The notes: generated by a model not told the origin, from the sequence alone. Numbered from the stretch's first letter, positions 33,116 to 46,902 are shown. The stretch is 47,689 bases of DNA from Deltaproteobacteria bacterium (GCA_026388765.1 JAPLJC010000237.1:1-47689); one strand, 5' to 3'. Program-made: numbers and translations.

Positions 33116-35089
33116 TCACCTTAAGGCGGCCTCCACCCGAGCCACCATTTCCGGGGCCCGGATGCTGGTGAGGGAGTGGTAGCTTCCGCCCATAATACGG
33201 CTCAGCTCCGGGAGGCACCCCAGGTCCAGGCAGGGGGCGAAGGCTTCGGTGTCCAGGATCAGGGAATTGACCCCCAAGGTTTTGATCTGCGCCGACAACT
33301 CTTTCACTTCGGCCATTGGGCCGCGGGCCCCCAGGCTGATGTTGGCCCGGCCGTCGGTGACGAGCACCAGCAGAAAAACGTCCTGCGGATGCCGGACCTT
33401 CTCCTGCTTGAGCACCTCCAGGGCCAGCTTCAGGGCGTGGGGCAGCGGGGTTTTGCCGCCGGTGGGCAGCAGCGTCAGATGCCGCTGGGCCATCTCCACG
33501 CTGTGGGTAAAGGGCAAGGTCAGCCGGGCCTCCCGGCCCCGGAAGATGATGAGTCCCACCCGCTCCCGCCTTTGATAGGCGTCAATGAGGAGCGACAGGA
33601 TCGCCGCCTTGGTCTCCACCATACGCACGTCGGCGCCCATGGAGCCGGAGGCGTCCACCACGAAGAGGATATGGCGGCCGATGCGCTTCTCCCGCACCTT
33701 GTAGCGCCAATCCGGCTCACAGATGGCCAGGGCCAGGTTGCCTTTCTCCCGCACCATTTGAAACGGCGCCGCGGCCCGGATAGTGGCGTCGAGGGCCAGG
33801 TCCGACGGCCCGGTCTGGTGCAGGGAGGGGCGCACGTAGCGCCCGGTGCGGTCGTCGCTCTTGGCCCGGGTGCGGTGGCCCGGGGCTTTTTGGGTCTTGC
33901 GCTCCGGGGCCATATCCAGAGGCTTCACCGGAAAGGTAGCTCCCGGCGCCACCGTCGTCTCGCCGATGAGCTGCACCTCGTCCGGGTCGCCGGCCGGGGC
34001 CCCGGGCTCCGGCTGGGGCTGCGCCAGGCGCCGCTGCTCCATCTCCTCTTGATGCTTCCGAAAGGTCTCCTCCAGCTTATTCTCATCCATCTCGGAGTCG
34101 CTGAAGGGCTGGCGCCGCAGCCGGTGGGGCAGCACCAGCTCCGCCGCCTCTCGCACATCGGGGTCCGCCACTGCCAATCGGCCCCGGTAAGCCGCTAAGG
34201 TCCGGGCGACCTTGAGCATATAGATGTCGGCCCGATGGCCGTCCACCCCTTGGTCCAGGCAAATGGCGGTGATGAGTCGCAGGGTGTCGGCGCCATAGCC
34301 TACCCGAGGGAGAAGCTCCCGGGCGGTGAGGATCGCCTGGCGCAGGGCTTCCTGCTCGCCGAGCCAGCGGGCCGCGAACTCTTCCGGGTCCGCCTCGAAG
34401 TCCAACCGGCGGGCCACCACGTCCATGCGGGCCTGGAGATTGTGCAGCCCCGTTACCTCGACGCACAGGCCGAAGCGGTCCAAAAGCTGGGGCCGGAGTT
34501 CCCCTTCCTCCGGATTCATGGTGCCTACCAGGATGAAGCGGGCCGGGTGGATGAACGAAATACCCTCCCGCTCCACCACATTGACCCCCATGGCCGCGGC
34601 GTCCAGGAGCACGTCCACCAGATGGTCGTCCAGGAGATTCACCTCATCGACGTATAAGATGCCCCGGTTGGCCGCGGCCAGCAGACCCGGCTCGAAATGC
34701 TTCTCGCCGCTCTTGATGGCGCGTTCGATATCGATGGTGCCCAGAAGCCGGTCCTCGGTGGTCCCCAAGGGCAGGTCCACCACCGGCATGGGCCGGTCGC
34801 GCCGGGGCAGCACCTCTCCCTGGGCCTGGCGCCGGCGGCAGGCGTCGCACATCAGTTCGAGCTTCTCGGGATCGCAGTGATACGGACAACCCGCCACCAT
34901 GGGGATGGGAGGCAGCAACTCCGCCAGGCCCCGGGCCGCGGTGGACTTGGCCGTGCCCTTCTCGCCGCGGATCAACACCCCGCCGATGAGGGGATTGACG
35001 GCATTGAGGATCAGGGCCTTTTTGAGGCGCTCCTGCCCCACCAGGGCGGCGAAGGGAAAGACCGGACGTTTTGGAGTCATGAGTTGCAT
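33116..35089 (-). CDS. Fused ChlI/ChlD-type metal chelatase subunit
   Basis: A protein of about 657 residues. The AAA+ half has Walker [10 protein letters not shown], Walker [11 protein letters not shown] and sensor [18 protein letters not shown] Cys-containing insert ([17 protein letters not shown]) follows Walker A. A Pro/Glu-rich linker leads to a C-terminal von Willebrand A domain with MIDAS motif DASGSMG. This is the BchI-BchD fusion found with Mg- or Co-chelatases; the large BchH/CobN subunit is not in the window, so cobalt chelation for B12 or another metal is equally possible. I start at the ATG at 35089; a TTG at 35116 or ATG at 35080 are alternatives. Confidence 0.88.
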   Translation of the reverse strand: MQLMTPKRPVFPFAALVGQERLKKALILNAVNPLIGGVLIRGEKGTAKSTAARGLAELLPPIPMVAGCPYHCDPEKLELMCDACRRRQAQGEVLPRRDRPMPVVDLPLGTTEDRLLGTIDIERAIKSGEKHFEPGLLAAANRGILYVDEVNLLDDHLVDVLLDAAAMGVNVVEREGISFIHPARFILVGTMNPEEGELRPQLLDRFGLCVEVTGLHNLQARMDVVARRLDFEADPEEFAARWLGEQEALRQAILTARELLPRVGYGADTLRLITAICLDQGVDGHRADIYMLKVARTLAAYRGRLAVADPDVREAAELVLPHRLRRQPFSDSEMDENKLEETFRKHQEEMEQRRLAQPQPEPGAPAGDPDEVQLIGETTVAPGATFPVKPLDMAPERKTQKAPGHRTRAKSDDRTGRYVRPSLHQTGPSDLALDATIRAAAPFQMVREKGNLALAICEPDWRYKVREKRIGRHILFVVDASGSMGADVRMVETKAAILSLLIDAYQRRERVGLIIFRGREARLTLPFTHSVEMAQRHLTLLPTGGKTPLPHALKLALEVLKQEKVRHPQDVFLLVLVTDGRANISLGARGPMAEVKELSAQIKTLGVNSLILDTEAFAPCLDLGCLPELSRIMGGSYHSLTSIRAPEMVARVEAALR

Positions 35090-35146
35090 ACTATCGGTTT
35101 TTAAGTGTGATGGCAAGCGCTTGAGTCCTTGCCAGGCTTACAAGCA

Positions 35147-35175
35147 TTGACAACGTCATGGTTTATGGCTAAATT
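35147..35175 (+). promoter_or_regulatory. Putative sigma70 promoter
   Basis: A perfect TTGACA (35147-35152), a 17-nt spacer and TAAATT (35170-35175). It lies 35 nt before the coiled-coil protein gene and is divergent from the chelatase gene. Confidence 0.5.
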
Positions 35176-35209
35176 TAATCTATCACAAGGGAACAAAGGG
35201 GTTGACGCC

Positions 35210-35515
35210 ATGGAAATCAGAGAGTACTGCGACTCCATGTATGCGGAGCTGACCGGGATGAAGGCAAAGGTTTACGACATCCTCCGGGTCATCGAGCGGA
35301 TGCCCCGGGAAGAACAGGCCAAAATCAGGTACCAGACCGATGAACTCCAGATCCTGATAGGCGATCTGAGCCGGAGAATCGACCGGCTCATGCAGGAATG
35401 TCCGGCCGACTGGAGCAAGGCCAAGCTGGAGATCGAGGAACTGAAAGAGCGGCTGGTGGAAAAGATCGACTGGTGGGACGCCTCCCACATTGCCGGGGGC
35501 TACCTGGGCGGTTGA
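35210..35515 (+). CDS. Small coiled-coil protein, unknown function
   Basis: A 101-residue protein from MEIREYCDSMYAELTGM, with AAGGGG about 8 nt upstream. It is almost wholly helical and charged, with heptad-like stretches around ILRVIERMPREEQAKIRYQT and LEIEELKERLVEKID, ending in WWDASHIAGGYLGG. No family was recognised. It stands alone between a promoter-like TTGACA and a strong terminator, so it forms a single-gene unit. An upstream ATG at 35165 could extend it by 15 residues. Confidence 0.65.
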   Translation: MEIREYCDSMYAELTGMKAKVYDILRVIERMPREEQAKIRYQTDELQILIGDLSRRIDRLMQECPADWSKAKLEIEELKERLVEKIDWWDASHIAGGYLGG

Positions 35516-35550
35516 ATGAAGCCGCCCCAAATTATTATGAGGCCGGACCA

Positions 35551-35587
35551 AAAGAGGCAGGGGAAGACCCCTGCCTCTTTCATTTTC
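35551..35587. terminator. Bidirectional intrinsic terminator
   Basis: A perfect 13-bp stem (AAAGAGGCAGGGG and its complement) with loop AAGA is followed by a T-rich tail on the + strand. It lies between the convergent coiled-coil and DUF2059 genes. Confidence 0.8.
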
Positions 35588-35608
35588 TCTAAGGAAACAG
35601 GCCCCCTC

Positions 35609-36211
35609 TTATCTGGGGGGCGGTGTTCCGGGTTTGGGACTTGGTGGTGCAGGCTGCGCCTTGGTCTCAGGAGCCGCCTGGGGCACTGGAGCTGCTTTGG
35701 ATTCAGGAGCGGCCTGCGGCCCTGGAGTCGGGTGAGGCGCCGGCGTCGCTTTGGATTCCGGAGCCGCCTGGGGTTCCGCCGCCTTCATGGCCTTGGCTAC
35801 TTCCTGATAGACCTGGGGCATGACCTCGGCCATATAAGGACCCAATTTCTGGCGGATTGATTTGCCTTCAGGCGAGCTGTAAAACGCGGTCATGGCCTTT
35901 AATTCATTGGCGGTAAATTGTTTCACCAGGGCCTTCAAGGTAATCTGATACGTGTTATCCTGCAGGTCCTTGCTGGCCATAACTTCGTTAAATTTCTTCT
36001 GCACCTGCTCCGGCAGCTTACCCGCAAACGAGGCGGCCATCTCTTTCAGTATGTCTTGGGCAGGGGCGATCTTCAGGTATTCTTTGGCTGCGGCCAGACG
36101 ATTCTCTTCATTGTCAGCCACCGGCGCCCCCGTCTGGGTCGCTTTTTGCTCCGTGCAGGCCGCCGCCAGGACCAGAACGAGCAGAAGTAGCAGAGATTTC
36201 ATTTTTATCAT
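35609..36211 (-). CDS. DUF2059 lipoprotein with Ala/Pro-rich repeat tail
   Basis: A 200-residue lipoprotein; the signal peptide ends LVLAAAC, with Cys19 the lipidated residue. The central domain (about 45-140) with FTANELKAMTAFYSSPEGKSI matches DUF2059, a helical domain found in exported proteins. The tail repeats a PQAAPESKA-type unit three to four times and is rich in Pro, probably a wall-spanning linker. The start at 36211 has GGGGGA upstream; a Met three codons in is an alternative. It is convergent with the coiled-coil gene. Confidence 0.8.
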   Translation of the reverse strand: MIKMKSLLLLLVLVLAAACTEQKATQTGAPVADNEENRLAAAKEYLKIAPAQDILKEMAASFAGKLPEQVQKKFNEVMASKDLQDNTYQITLKALVKQFTANELKAMTAFYSSPEGKSIRQKLGPYMAEVMPQVYQEVAKAMKAAEPQAAPESKATPAPHPTPGPQAAPESKAAPVPQAAPETKAQPAPPSPKPGTPPPR

Positions 36212-36416
36212 CAGGGATCCCCCGGGTAACGAGATTGAACTCTCTTAAATGGAGTTCCGGCAATCAGGTAAACCCTACTAAATCTACCACCAAAGTGCAA
36301 GTGCCGCCGGGGTTCGTTCGGGGGGATTCGGCGCCTTGGTCTTCCACCGCCGCCGCTCGCCGCCGCTGCTGGCCAGAGGAAATTTTACGGAAAAGTGCCG
36401 GACAGGGCTGGTCAGC

Positions 36417-36887
36417 TCAGGCATTCCACAGGACAATCTCATGTTCTCGACGGTTGACCAACCCCGCCTCCACCGCACCGTCGCAATGGACCCAGCGGCG
36501 CAACTGGGCCGGCACTTCGTCATAGCCGCCTTGATTGAGCCGTCTCAAGAGGGTGCTGTTTTTGAAGGCCGTGGCCCCCACGTTAAAGCAAAAGGAAACC
36601 AGGGTATCAAACTGGTTCTGCTTCAACTCAACCTCAACGCCCTCATTGACGACGCTTTCCGCCCCTTTCAAGTCTTGGCCCAGCAGGTCTAACACCTGCC
36701 GGTCGCTCAGGCCGGCGGCATATCGCACCGCTTCCCCCTGAATCCAGATCTTCCCCGAAGACAGCTCGCTTCGGGTCAGCAGATGGCCGACGCCAATGGT
36801 GAGCTTACCGGCCGCGTCACGATAGGCCCGGAGCTTGAAGCCTTCCCAATCGGCCAACTTTCTCTGTCCATTTTCGCTCATTTGCAT
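36417..36887 (-). CDS. Phage-type (GH24) lysozyme
   Basis: A 156-residue muramidase of the T4-lysozyme/endolysin family. The catalytic triad fits the family spacing: Glu15 (DWEGFKLRAY), Asp24 and Thr30 (DAAGKLTIGVGH). QNQFDTLVSFCFNVG and RRLNQGGYDEVPAQLRRW are typical. There is no signal peptide, so export would need a holin or an internal signal. No other phage gene is nearby. AAGGAGG lies 8 nt before the ATG. It may be a domesticated prophage remnant or a bactericidal cargo gene. Confidence 0.9.
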   Translation of the reverse strand: MQMSENGQRKLADWEGFKLRAYRDAAGKLTIGVGHLLTRSELSSGKIWIQGEAVRYAAGLSDRQVLDLLGQDLKGAESVVNEGVEVELKQNQFDTLVSFCFNVGATAFKNSTLLRRLNQGGYDEVPAQLRRWVHCDGAVEAGLVNRREHEIVLWNA

Positions 36888-37118
36888 TTTGCGCCCCTCC
36901 TTGGATTATGCTCGGAATGCAATGGGAGCCTTATTAATAACCCGTCTCACTTTCTTTTGAAGAACGGTTAAACCGAATGGCAGGCTTTCGGGCAGGACAG
37001 AAATTTCCCGGACCTTAGGGGGAACTTAAGACCGGCAGGGCAGGGGGCTGGACCCTTCTTTGACCAAGTTGCCGCCAGCCTTGGGAAGGAGGGCGAACCC
37101 AAGATTCGCCCTAAGGGA
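36888..37118. other. Intergenic region, no gene seen
   Basis: About 230 nt between the lysozyme and phosphoesterase genes. It contains only short GC-rich stretches and no supported ORF, RNA or strong palindrome. Confidence 0.4.
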
Positions 37119-37586
37119 TCAAATTTTCAGCTCGATAAATTCAATCTTTAGCGAATCACCCGTCACCTGGAGGAGGGCCAGGCTGACCGGCAGAGAGAAG
37201 CGCCGCGGCCCGGCACTGCCTGGGTTCAAATAGAGGACCCCGTCTTGGCGCTCCAGGGTGGGTTGGTGGGAATGGCCGTAAATCACCGCGGCCAGGCCGG
37301 CCGCTCCGGGGTTCAGATCCAGTTCGTAGAGGTTGTGCAAGACATAGAGCTGCACCTGGCCCACTGCCACGACCCGGTTCCGAGGCAGTGGCCGGGCCCA
37401 ATCGCCCTTATCGACGTTGCCCCGCACCGCCTGGACCGGGGCGATCGCTGTAAGCCGCGCCAGCACCTCCGGACCGCCAAGGTCTCCGGCGTGGATGATG
37501 AGTTCCACGCCGCCCAGGGCCTTAACCGCCTGGGGGCGCAGTAACCCGTGGGTGTCGGAAATAATCCCGATTAAATGTTCAGCCAT
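37119..37586 (-). CDS. YfcE/MJ0936-type metallophosphoesterase
   Basis: A 155-residue protein from MAEHLIGIISDTHGLLRP. The metal-binding motifs are SDTHG, IHAGDLGG, VRGNVDKGD and YGHSHQPTLE, followed by LNPGSAG. This small family includes phosphodiesterases of broad substrate range and the Vps29 fold; the natural substrate is unknown. The start at 37586 is preferred over a TTG two codons earlier; no ribosome binding site is evident for either. It lies downstream of purF on the - strand, after the third purine/pyrimidine repeat. Confidence 0.88.
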   Translation of the reverse strand: MAEHLIGIISDTHGLLRPQAVKALGGVELIIHAGDLGGPEVLARLTAIAPVQAVRGNVDKGDWARPLPRNRVVAVGQVQLYVLHNLYELDLNPGAAGLAAVIYGHSHQPTLERQDGVLYLNPGSAGPRRFSLPVSLALLQVTGDSLKIEFIELKI

Positions 37587-37630
37587 TGTCAAAAGCGAAA
37601 GCGGGTTAAAGGGCTTCGGTGTTTAATCAC

Positions 37631-37738
37631 CAGGGCGAAAAGGGGAAATGGGTAAAAGGGGAAAGGGAAAAACCGGCGACAGAACCGAAGTGCTTTCCCT
37701 TTCCCCCTTTTCCCTTTTACCCTTTTCGCCCCCTGCAT

Positions 37739-37766
<28 letters not shown>
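37631..37766. repeat. Purine/pyrimidine-tract inverted repeat (copy 3 of 3)
   Basis: The purine arm (37631-37672) and pyrimidine arm (37693-37736) match the copies at 4281 and 18234. A further pyrimidine tract (37743-37766) overlaps the purF 3' end, so the last PurF residues, IQGEKGKRG, are encoded by the repeat. Confidence 0.7.
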
Positions 37767-39289
<1,523 letters not shown>

Positions 39290-39336
39290 AATCTTGCCCT
39301 TTGCCGCTCTGGCCCTGATCTTTGGTGGTTTTGGCA

Positions 39337-39583
39337 GCCGCAGGCTTCAGCCTGCGAAAAAAAAACTGGTAGCGCAGGCTTCCAGCCTGTGTTTTTTCTT
39401 TGTTCTTGTTTTTTACTGCACAGGCGTCTCGCCTGTGCCTGATTATTTCATTATAGCACACCCGGTGGCACAGGCTTTCCAGCCTGTGCTTTATTTAAAA
39501 TAAATGTCTTTAGTGGCACAGGCCTCCGGCCTGTGGAAAACAGACCTGGGATCCCCGACCTATCACCGGCCGGAAGCCGGTGC
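39337..39583. repeat. Array of six palindromes with ~48-nt period
   Basis: Hairpin units built on GGCACAGGC/GCCTGTGCC begin at about 39337, 39372, 39418, 39467, 39515 and 39564. The spacings are 35, 46, 49, 48 and 49 nt. Units differ in the loop (TTCCA, GTCTC, CTCC), and the last has CACCGGC/GCCGGTG stems. A seventh related unit lies at 39733-39753. Spacers are mostly AT-rich. This is not a CRISPR because units are not identical and no cas genes are present. Confidence 0.7.
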
Positions 39584-39618
39584 CATTAAAGGCGCTGGAA
39601 TCGGCCCGCCGTGCTTCT

Positions 39619-39729
39619 TCAGGCTCTCAGATAGCCGGTGATCGCCTCTTTGCTGTTGGCCTGAGCCTCCTCCCGGGTAGCCCCATGGAAGATGCACCGC
39701 GGCAAAGCCGGATACTGGAAAGCGAATTT
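39619..39729 (-). pseudogene. HicB-like antitoxin remnant
   Basis: Read on the - strand, one frame gives 36 residues ending at a TGA (39619-39621) and including QYPALPRCIFHGATREEAQA and NSKEAITGYLRA. This matches the C-terminal half of HicB-type partner-switch antitoxins (Pro-Ala-Leu-Pro-Gly-Cys, then Thr-Arg-Glu-Glu-Ala, then Ala-Ile-x-x-Tyr-Leu). The N-terminal part and a start codon are missing: a stop lies upstream in frame and a palindromic repeat abuts it at 39733. No HicA toxin was seen. It is a truncated relic. Confidence 0.6.
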
Positions 39730-39764
39730 TCAACACAGGCTGGAAGCCTGCGCGACCAAAAGCT

Positions 39765-43040
<3,276 letters not shown>

Positions 43041-43084
43041 ATCGGTGTGGTTTTTGAACCCGAGAGCGGCGCTGGACGCCGCCC

Positions 43085-44311
43085 TCATTCTCCTATCTGG
43101 CCGCTGCGTTGACCATCAATGCCCAATCTTTCCGGCGCCTGATTGCCGGCGACTTTTGTGGCATTAAAATGGTCCAACCAGGCTTTTGCCATTAATTTAT
43201 GCCCGTCGAGCTCAAAATGGTTGTCATTTTTAATAAAATATTTTTCGATGATGCTCTCCGGGGGGTTGGAACTGAAAAAATACGGATAGCAGTTGAGAAA
43301 GAAAATATCTCTTTTTTTGCAAAAATCTTGCCACAAAGTGACATTCCTCGAATTTAGATTGTGATGTCTAATCTCATGCGGCCAGGGATACACGGCAATG
43401 GTCATTTTGATGTGATGCTCCTGACATAATTTGAATAACCGATCCATATTTTCGACGGCCAGGGCAAACCCCCTCTTTCCCCATTTTGCAAAGATTTCGT
43501 CGTTATAAGTCCAGGTCCCCCGATATTGGTCATATTCATCCTGGTTTTCCCACGGCTTTTCTTGAGATGGAGCTCTTTGGTCCGGAGAATTCGCGGTTTT
43601 CCGGGGAGCATCAGAACCAAGATTACTTAAGAACGAGGCGCGTCTCATTTTAATAAGTTCTCTGAGAGCCACATTGCCGATAAATGAATATCTTTTAACC
43701 CAATAATTGAGTCGATATAACATTGAAAGAAGGGAGCTGTGGGTGGGCTGAAAATCTTCAAATTCGATTTCTTCCTGGATATCAGAAATGTCGAAAAAAA
43801 CATACAATTCATTAAATTTTAGGCCGACATTTTCGAGCAAATATTTGACCTTGAGATAATAAAGCTTGGGCGAAAAGTAGGAGACGCCGGCATTTAACAC
43901 TTCATAGGTAGATTTATCCAAATTATCATCAATTATCCCCACAAACGTTTCCTCATATGGGAAACCAACTCCTTCCGTAAACGAATCACCAATAAATAAT
44001 AGCCGGTACTTGTCCGTTTGTAGTTTTACATTCCTATTGGCCCTGTCTTTAAACCCTAGACAGTTGGTGTAGATAATATATTTCTTGGTTCCCCAAACTA
44101 CAGTGCCATGATAGTTGGGGACCATACCATGATGATAATTTTGATCTTTAATATTCGGAATTCTTTCTGCAAAAAATGGCGCTAAGATTAAATCCAGGAA
44201 AATAACCACGAACCCCACCAAAAAAATAATGGTCTTCTTGGGGTTTCGTTCAAACCAATTGCGGCTGTGGCTGTTTGGTACCCTCGAACTGTCTTCCTCT
44301 ATTTTGGTCAT
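43085..44311 (-). CDS. Membrane-anchored SGNH-hydrolase-like protein (third copy)
   Basis: A 408-residue protein with a cytoplasmic N-terminus, a hydrophobic helix (about 28-48), and an SGNH-type domain with [11 protein letters not shown] (nucleophile Ser), [10 protein letters not shown] and a C-terminal [11 protein letters not shown] in place of the DGHWTP of its relatives. It is more distant than the pair at 6969/8166. GC is clearly below that of carB and its other neighbours. The gene lies between FecR and carB and its stop overlaps an in-frame ATG of carB. It looks like an insertion into a carA-carB operon. An O-acetylation-type role is inferred only from the fold. Confidence 0.75.
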   Translation of the reverse strand: MTKIEEDSSRVPNSHSRNWFERNPKKTIIFLVGFVVIFLDLILAPFFAERIPNIKDQNYHHGMVPNYHGTVVWGTKKYIIYTNCLGFKDRANRNVKLQTDKYRLLFIGDSFTEGVGFPYEETFVGIIDDNLDKSTYEVLNAGVSYFSPKLYYLKVKYLLENVGLKFNELYVFFDISDIQEEIEFEDFQPTHSSLLSMLYRLNYWVKRYSFIGNVALRELIKMRRASFLSNLGSDAPRKTANSPDQRAPSQEKPWENQDEYDQYRGTWTYNDEIFAKWGKRGFALAVENMDRLFKLCQEHHIKMTIAVYPWPHEIRHHNLNSRNVTLWQDFCKKRDIFFLNCYPYFFSSNPPESIIEKYFIKNDNHFELDGHKLMAKAWLDHFNATKVAGNQAPERLGIDGQRSGQIGE

Positions 44312-44563
44312 ATAAACGCAGTTTTTCCCCCAACCATCCTTTCCCGGAGACCAACGCGAAAATGAGCGGCCGCCAATTCTTTAGCGGCCCATCTTCCTCC
44401 TGGAAGGCGATTACTTAAAAGATCTTAATCTTTTGGGAGCTTTTAGGCCAGCAGATTTTTCTTCCCACTCCCCGGCGTCTCACTCCGGGGGCGCATCGTG
44501 TCCTCTGCAAATAATACCATAGAATAAACCGGCTTGCAGCCCCCTAACCAGCCGTCGGGCAGA
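44312..44563. other. Intergenic region between FecR and SGNH genes
   Basis: 252 nt with no plausible gene. It holds a palindrome around GCGGCCGC/CTTTAGCGGC and a CCCCGG/CCGGGG pairing near 44476-44490. It is the upstream region of the SGNH gene, whose start lacks a clear ribosome binding site. Confidence 0.4.
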
Positions 44564-45397
44564 TCATCTTCCGGTGGGGCTGGGTGCGGGCGCTTGTTGT
44601 GGTTGGACCGTCGGGGCCAAGACCTGCGGCACCAGTTTGGGCGGAATCACCGGCTGCATGTAATCCGGCCCCCCCGGGAATCCGAGCATTTCAGGGATTT
44701 GCGGCCCGCTCCCCAGGCTGGGTCCGCCGCCGACGCCCAGAAAGGCGGTGTCTTTAAGGCCGGTTTTCATCAGGGTTTTCAGCATCTCCAGCATGGCCGG
44801 GGTAATCTTTTTGGGCAGCCGGGGGGGCTGACCCCGGGAAATCAAGGTGAACTCCATGGGGTTCAGCAGGACGGTCTCCGGGATTTGCGGGTTATTAGAG
44901 CGCCCCTCCAGGAGGCCGCTGATCAGGTACGCCCCGGTGGCATTGGGCAGCAACACCGTGTATATTTCGGTGCCGCGCACGCCAAACACCGCGGTGTGGG
45001 TCTCCATGAGGAATTCCGGCTGCTGCACCTGCTCGACGCGGGTCACCAGGGTGTGCATCACCCCTTTGAAGAAGCGCAGCACCGCATGGCGTTCTCTGCT
45101 GGCGGCATCATAGGTGAAGTCCGCCACGGCGATCCGGCTCTCCGGCGCCATGGTGACGAAGGAGTCATCCACGAATTTCACCTGGGCCTTGGCCTTGGAC
45201 TTGGTGCGGATCACATCACCAGGCTCCACCCCGTCGTTGAGCCTGGCGGCCACGCCAGGCACCTTGCCATGGTGCAGCACGTCCACCTGGCCTTCCACCA
45301 AAGTGAAGCGGCCCACCGCCGCGGCCTGGGCGGCAACGGCAATTAACAGAGTCACCAACAATAATGCGACCAAGGTCCACAGGTATTTGCCTCTCAT
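44564..45397 (-). CDS. Exported FecR-domain protein
   Basis: A 277-residue protein from MRGKYLWTLVALLLVTLLIA, a signal peptide ending near AQAAA. The FecR domain (about 30-165) has VEPGDVIRTKSKAKAQVKFVD, MAPESRIAVADF and a FGVRGTEIYTVL end. No sigma-factor partner or membrane-spanning anti-sigma segment is present, so it is probably one of the surface-associated FecR-fold proteins rather than a classical signal regulator. The C-terminus is Pro/Gln-rich. The start has AAGGAG 8 nt upstream. It is flanked by the PQQ-type dehydrogenase and the SGNH gene. Confidence 0.82.
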   Translation of the reverse strand: MRGKYLWTLVALLLVTLLIAVAAQAAAVGRFTLVEGQVDVLHHGKVPGVAARLNDGVEPGDVIRTKSKAKAQVKFVDDSFVTMAPESRIAVADFTYDAASRERHAVLRFFKGVMHTLVTRVEQVQQPEFLMETHTAVFGVRGTEIYTVLLPNATGAYLISGLLEGRSNNPQIPETVLLNPMEFTLISRGQPPRLPKKITPAMLEMLKTLMKTGLKDTAFLGVGGGPSLGSGPQIPEMLGFPGGPDYMQPVIPPKLVPQVLAPTVQPQQAPAPSPTGR

Positions 45398-45482
45398 TGC
45401 CAAGACTCCTTCGGTTGGGTTTGGTCACCTTCCCTAGCGCCAGGCCCAAGAACCTGGGTCGCGGACCACCATTTTCCTCTAG

Positions 45483-45559
45483 TGGCACAGGCTTCCAGCC
45501 TGTGCTTCATGCCGATAAGCCTACTTTAATTTGTCATTCCGAACAGAGCGAAGAATCCC
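45483..45559. repeat. Hairpin unit plus GTCATTC-type repeat
   Basis: 45483-45505 is a TGGCACAGGC/GCCTGTGC hairpin unit. 45532-45559 is a second copy of the GTCATTC...GCGAAGAATC element seen at 145-178. They abut the stop codon of the sugar dehydrogenase gene. Confidence 0.6.
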
Positions 45560-45560
45560 T

Positions 45561-46808
45561 TTACTTTTTCATGCCGTTATAAACCATCCGATAAATCACT
45601 CCCGCCTTATCATCCGAAATAAAAATCACCCCGTCGTCCGTGATCAGGATATCCACCGGGCGGCCCAGGGCGCCGTGAGGCGTCAGCCAGCCGGTAATGA
45701 AGTCCTCTTCCCCGAGGACATTGCCGGCTTCGTCCAGCTTGTAGCGCACCACCTTGTAGCCCGTGGGAGTGCTGCGGTTCCAGGAGCCGTGGTAGGCCAC
45801 CAGCAAATGATAGCGGTACTCCTTGGGCCACTCCTCGGGAAAGAAGGCCAGACCCAGGGGGGCGCTATGAGCCGGAATGTCGATGTAGGAAGGCACCGTC
45901 TCTTTGCAGAAATCGCGCTTTTCTCCCTGGGGATCGAACTTGTCGTCGTGGATCCGTTTACCATAGCAGTATGGCCAGCCGTAATCCCGTCCTTCCAGGA
46001 TGAGGTTGATCTCATCCGGCGGCAGGTCGTCCCCCAGGTAGTCCCGGCCCATCTCCGTGGCCCAGATGTGCCCGGTCACGGGGTGGCTCGTCAGGAACAC
46101 CGAGTTGCGCAGACCCGCAGCGAAGGTTTTAAGATTGCTGCCATCAGGCTCGCCCACCAGGATCTTGGCGTAGCGCCAATCCTTTTCGACGCAGACGTCA
46201 CAGTCGGAGCCCACGGCGATCAAGAGCCGCGGCCTGGGTGGCGGCGACATAAAATGCAGGGTCCGGGTGAAATGGCGGCCGCCCGGCGGCAGGTCGATGA
46301 TCTTCTTTTTGTTGGTGGCCGTTAATTTCTCGCCGTCATAGTCATACATCGCCACTTCCGTGGTTTCGGCCACATAGAGCTGCGGCTCGGTCCCGGGGCC
46401 GAAGGCCAGGCCGTGGGGCCACTTGAGGCCACTGACCACCGTCACCGCCTCAGCGGCCATCCCTGTGCCGCCCCGGTCCGGCAGGGCCACCACCCGGCCC
46501 TGGGACGGGATGCTCACCAGCAGCGTGCCTTCCGGGTCCAGGGCCAGGACCCGGGGCGCCTCCAACCCTTTGGCGAAGATGGAAATGGAGAAGCCCGGCG
46601 GCAATTTCAAGGCGTCGCTGGGATCGTCCAGTGGCCGCGGCGGGGTAGGGGCGGGCAGGGGTGCGGCCGGCAGTAGTTTGGCGATATCCTGGGGCGGGGT
46701 CTTGAGGGCCGGTCCGGCGCCGCGGAGATTTTCATAGTAGAAAATCCCGGCCCAAGTTAGACCGGCAACCACAATGAGGATGGAGATGAGGATTAAGGTT
46801 TTTTTCAT
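45561..46808 (-). CDS. PQQ-type glucose/sorbosone dehydrogenase-like protein
   Basis: A 415-residue exported protein. The signal/anchor segment (5-27) is followed by a Pro-rich linker and a six-bladed propeller starting LPPGFSISIFAKGLEAPRVLAL. HGLAFGPGT, CDVCVEKD, EINLILEGRDYGWPYCYG and AYHGSWNRSTPTGYKV match the soluble glucose/sorbosone dehydrogenase family, which uses PQQ. Whether it binds PQQ, and which sugar or other ligand it uses, is unknown; no PQQ synthesis genes are in the window. It lies between carA and FecR on the - strand, 94 nt after carA. Confidence 0.85.
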   Translation of the reverse strand: MKKTLILISILIVVAGLTWAGIFYYENLRGAGPALKTPPQDIAKLLPAAPLPAPTPPRPLDDPSDALKLPPGFSISIFAKGLEAPRVLALDPEGTLLVSIPSQGRVVALPDRGGTGMAAEAVTVVSGLKWPHGLAFGPGTEPQLYVAETTEVAMYDYDGEKLTATNKKKIIDLPPGGRHFTRTLHFMSPPPRPRLLIAVGSDCDVCVEKDWRYAKILVGEPDGSNLKTFAAGLRNSVFLTSHPVTGHIWATEMGRDYLGDDLPPDEINLILEGRDYGWPYCYGKRIHDDKFDPQGEKRDFCKETVPSYIDIPAHSAPLGLAFFPEEWPKEYRYHLLVAYHGSWNRSTPTGYKVVRYKLDEAGNVLGEEDFITGWLTPHGALGRPVDILITDDGVIFISDDKAGVIYRMVYNGMKK

Positions 46809-46868
46809 CTCCGGGTCCAGAAATCGAGGCCGAGAGGGATCACCTAACCCTTGAAGAACTTGTAAAAA

Positions 46869-46889
46869 GGGCGACCCGGCGGGTCGCCC
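46869..46889. repeat. Palindrome of the GGGCG...CCCCTAC class
   Basis: A 9-bp stem, GGGCGACCC with GGGTCGCCC, and a 3-nt loop, followed by CTAC. It lies just downstream of the carA stop and may act as a hairpin terminator, though there is no T run on the - strand. Confidence 0.6.
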
Positions 46890-46902
46890 CTACGGAACCT
46901 TC

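Noticed and set aside
39337-39583. Regular repeat array that could be taken for a CRISPR
   Set aside because: Units are short imperfect palindromes with differing loops, not identical direct repeats; spacers are unequal and no cas gene is nearby.
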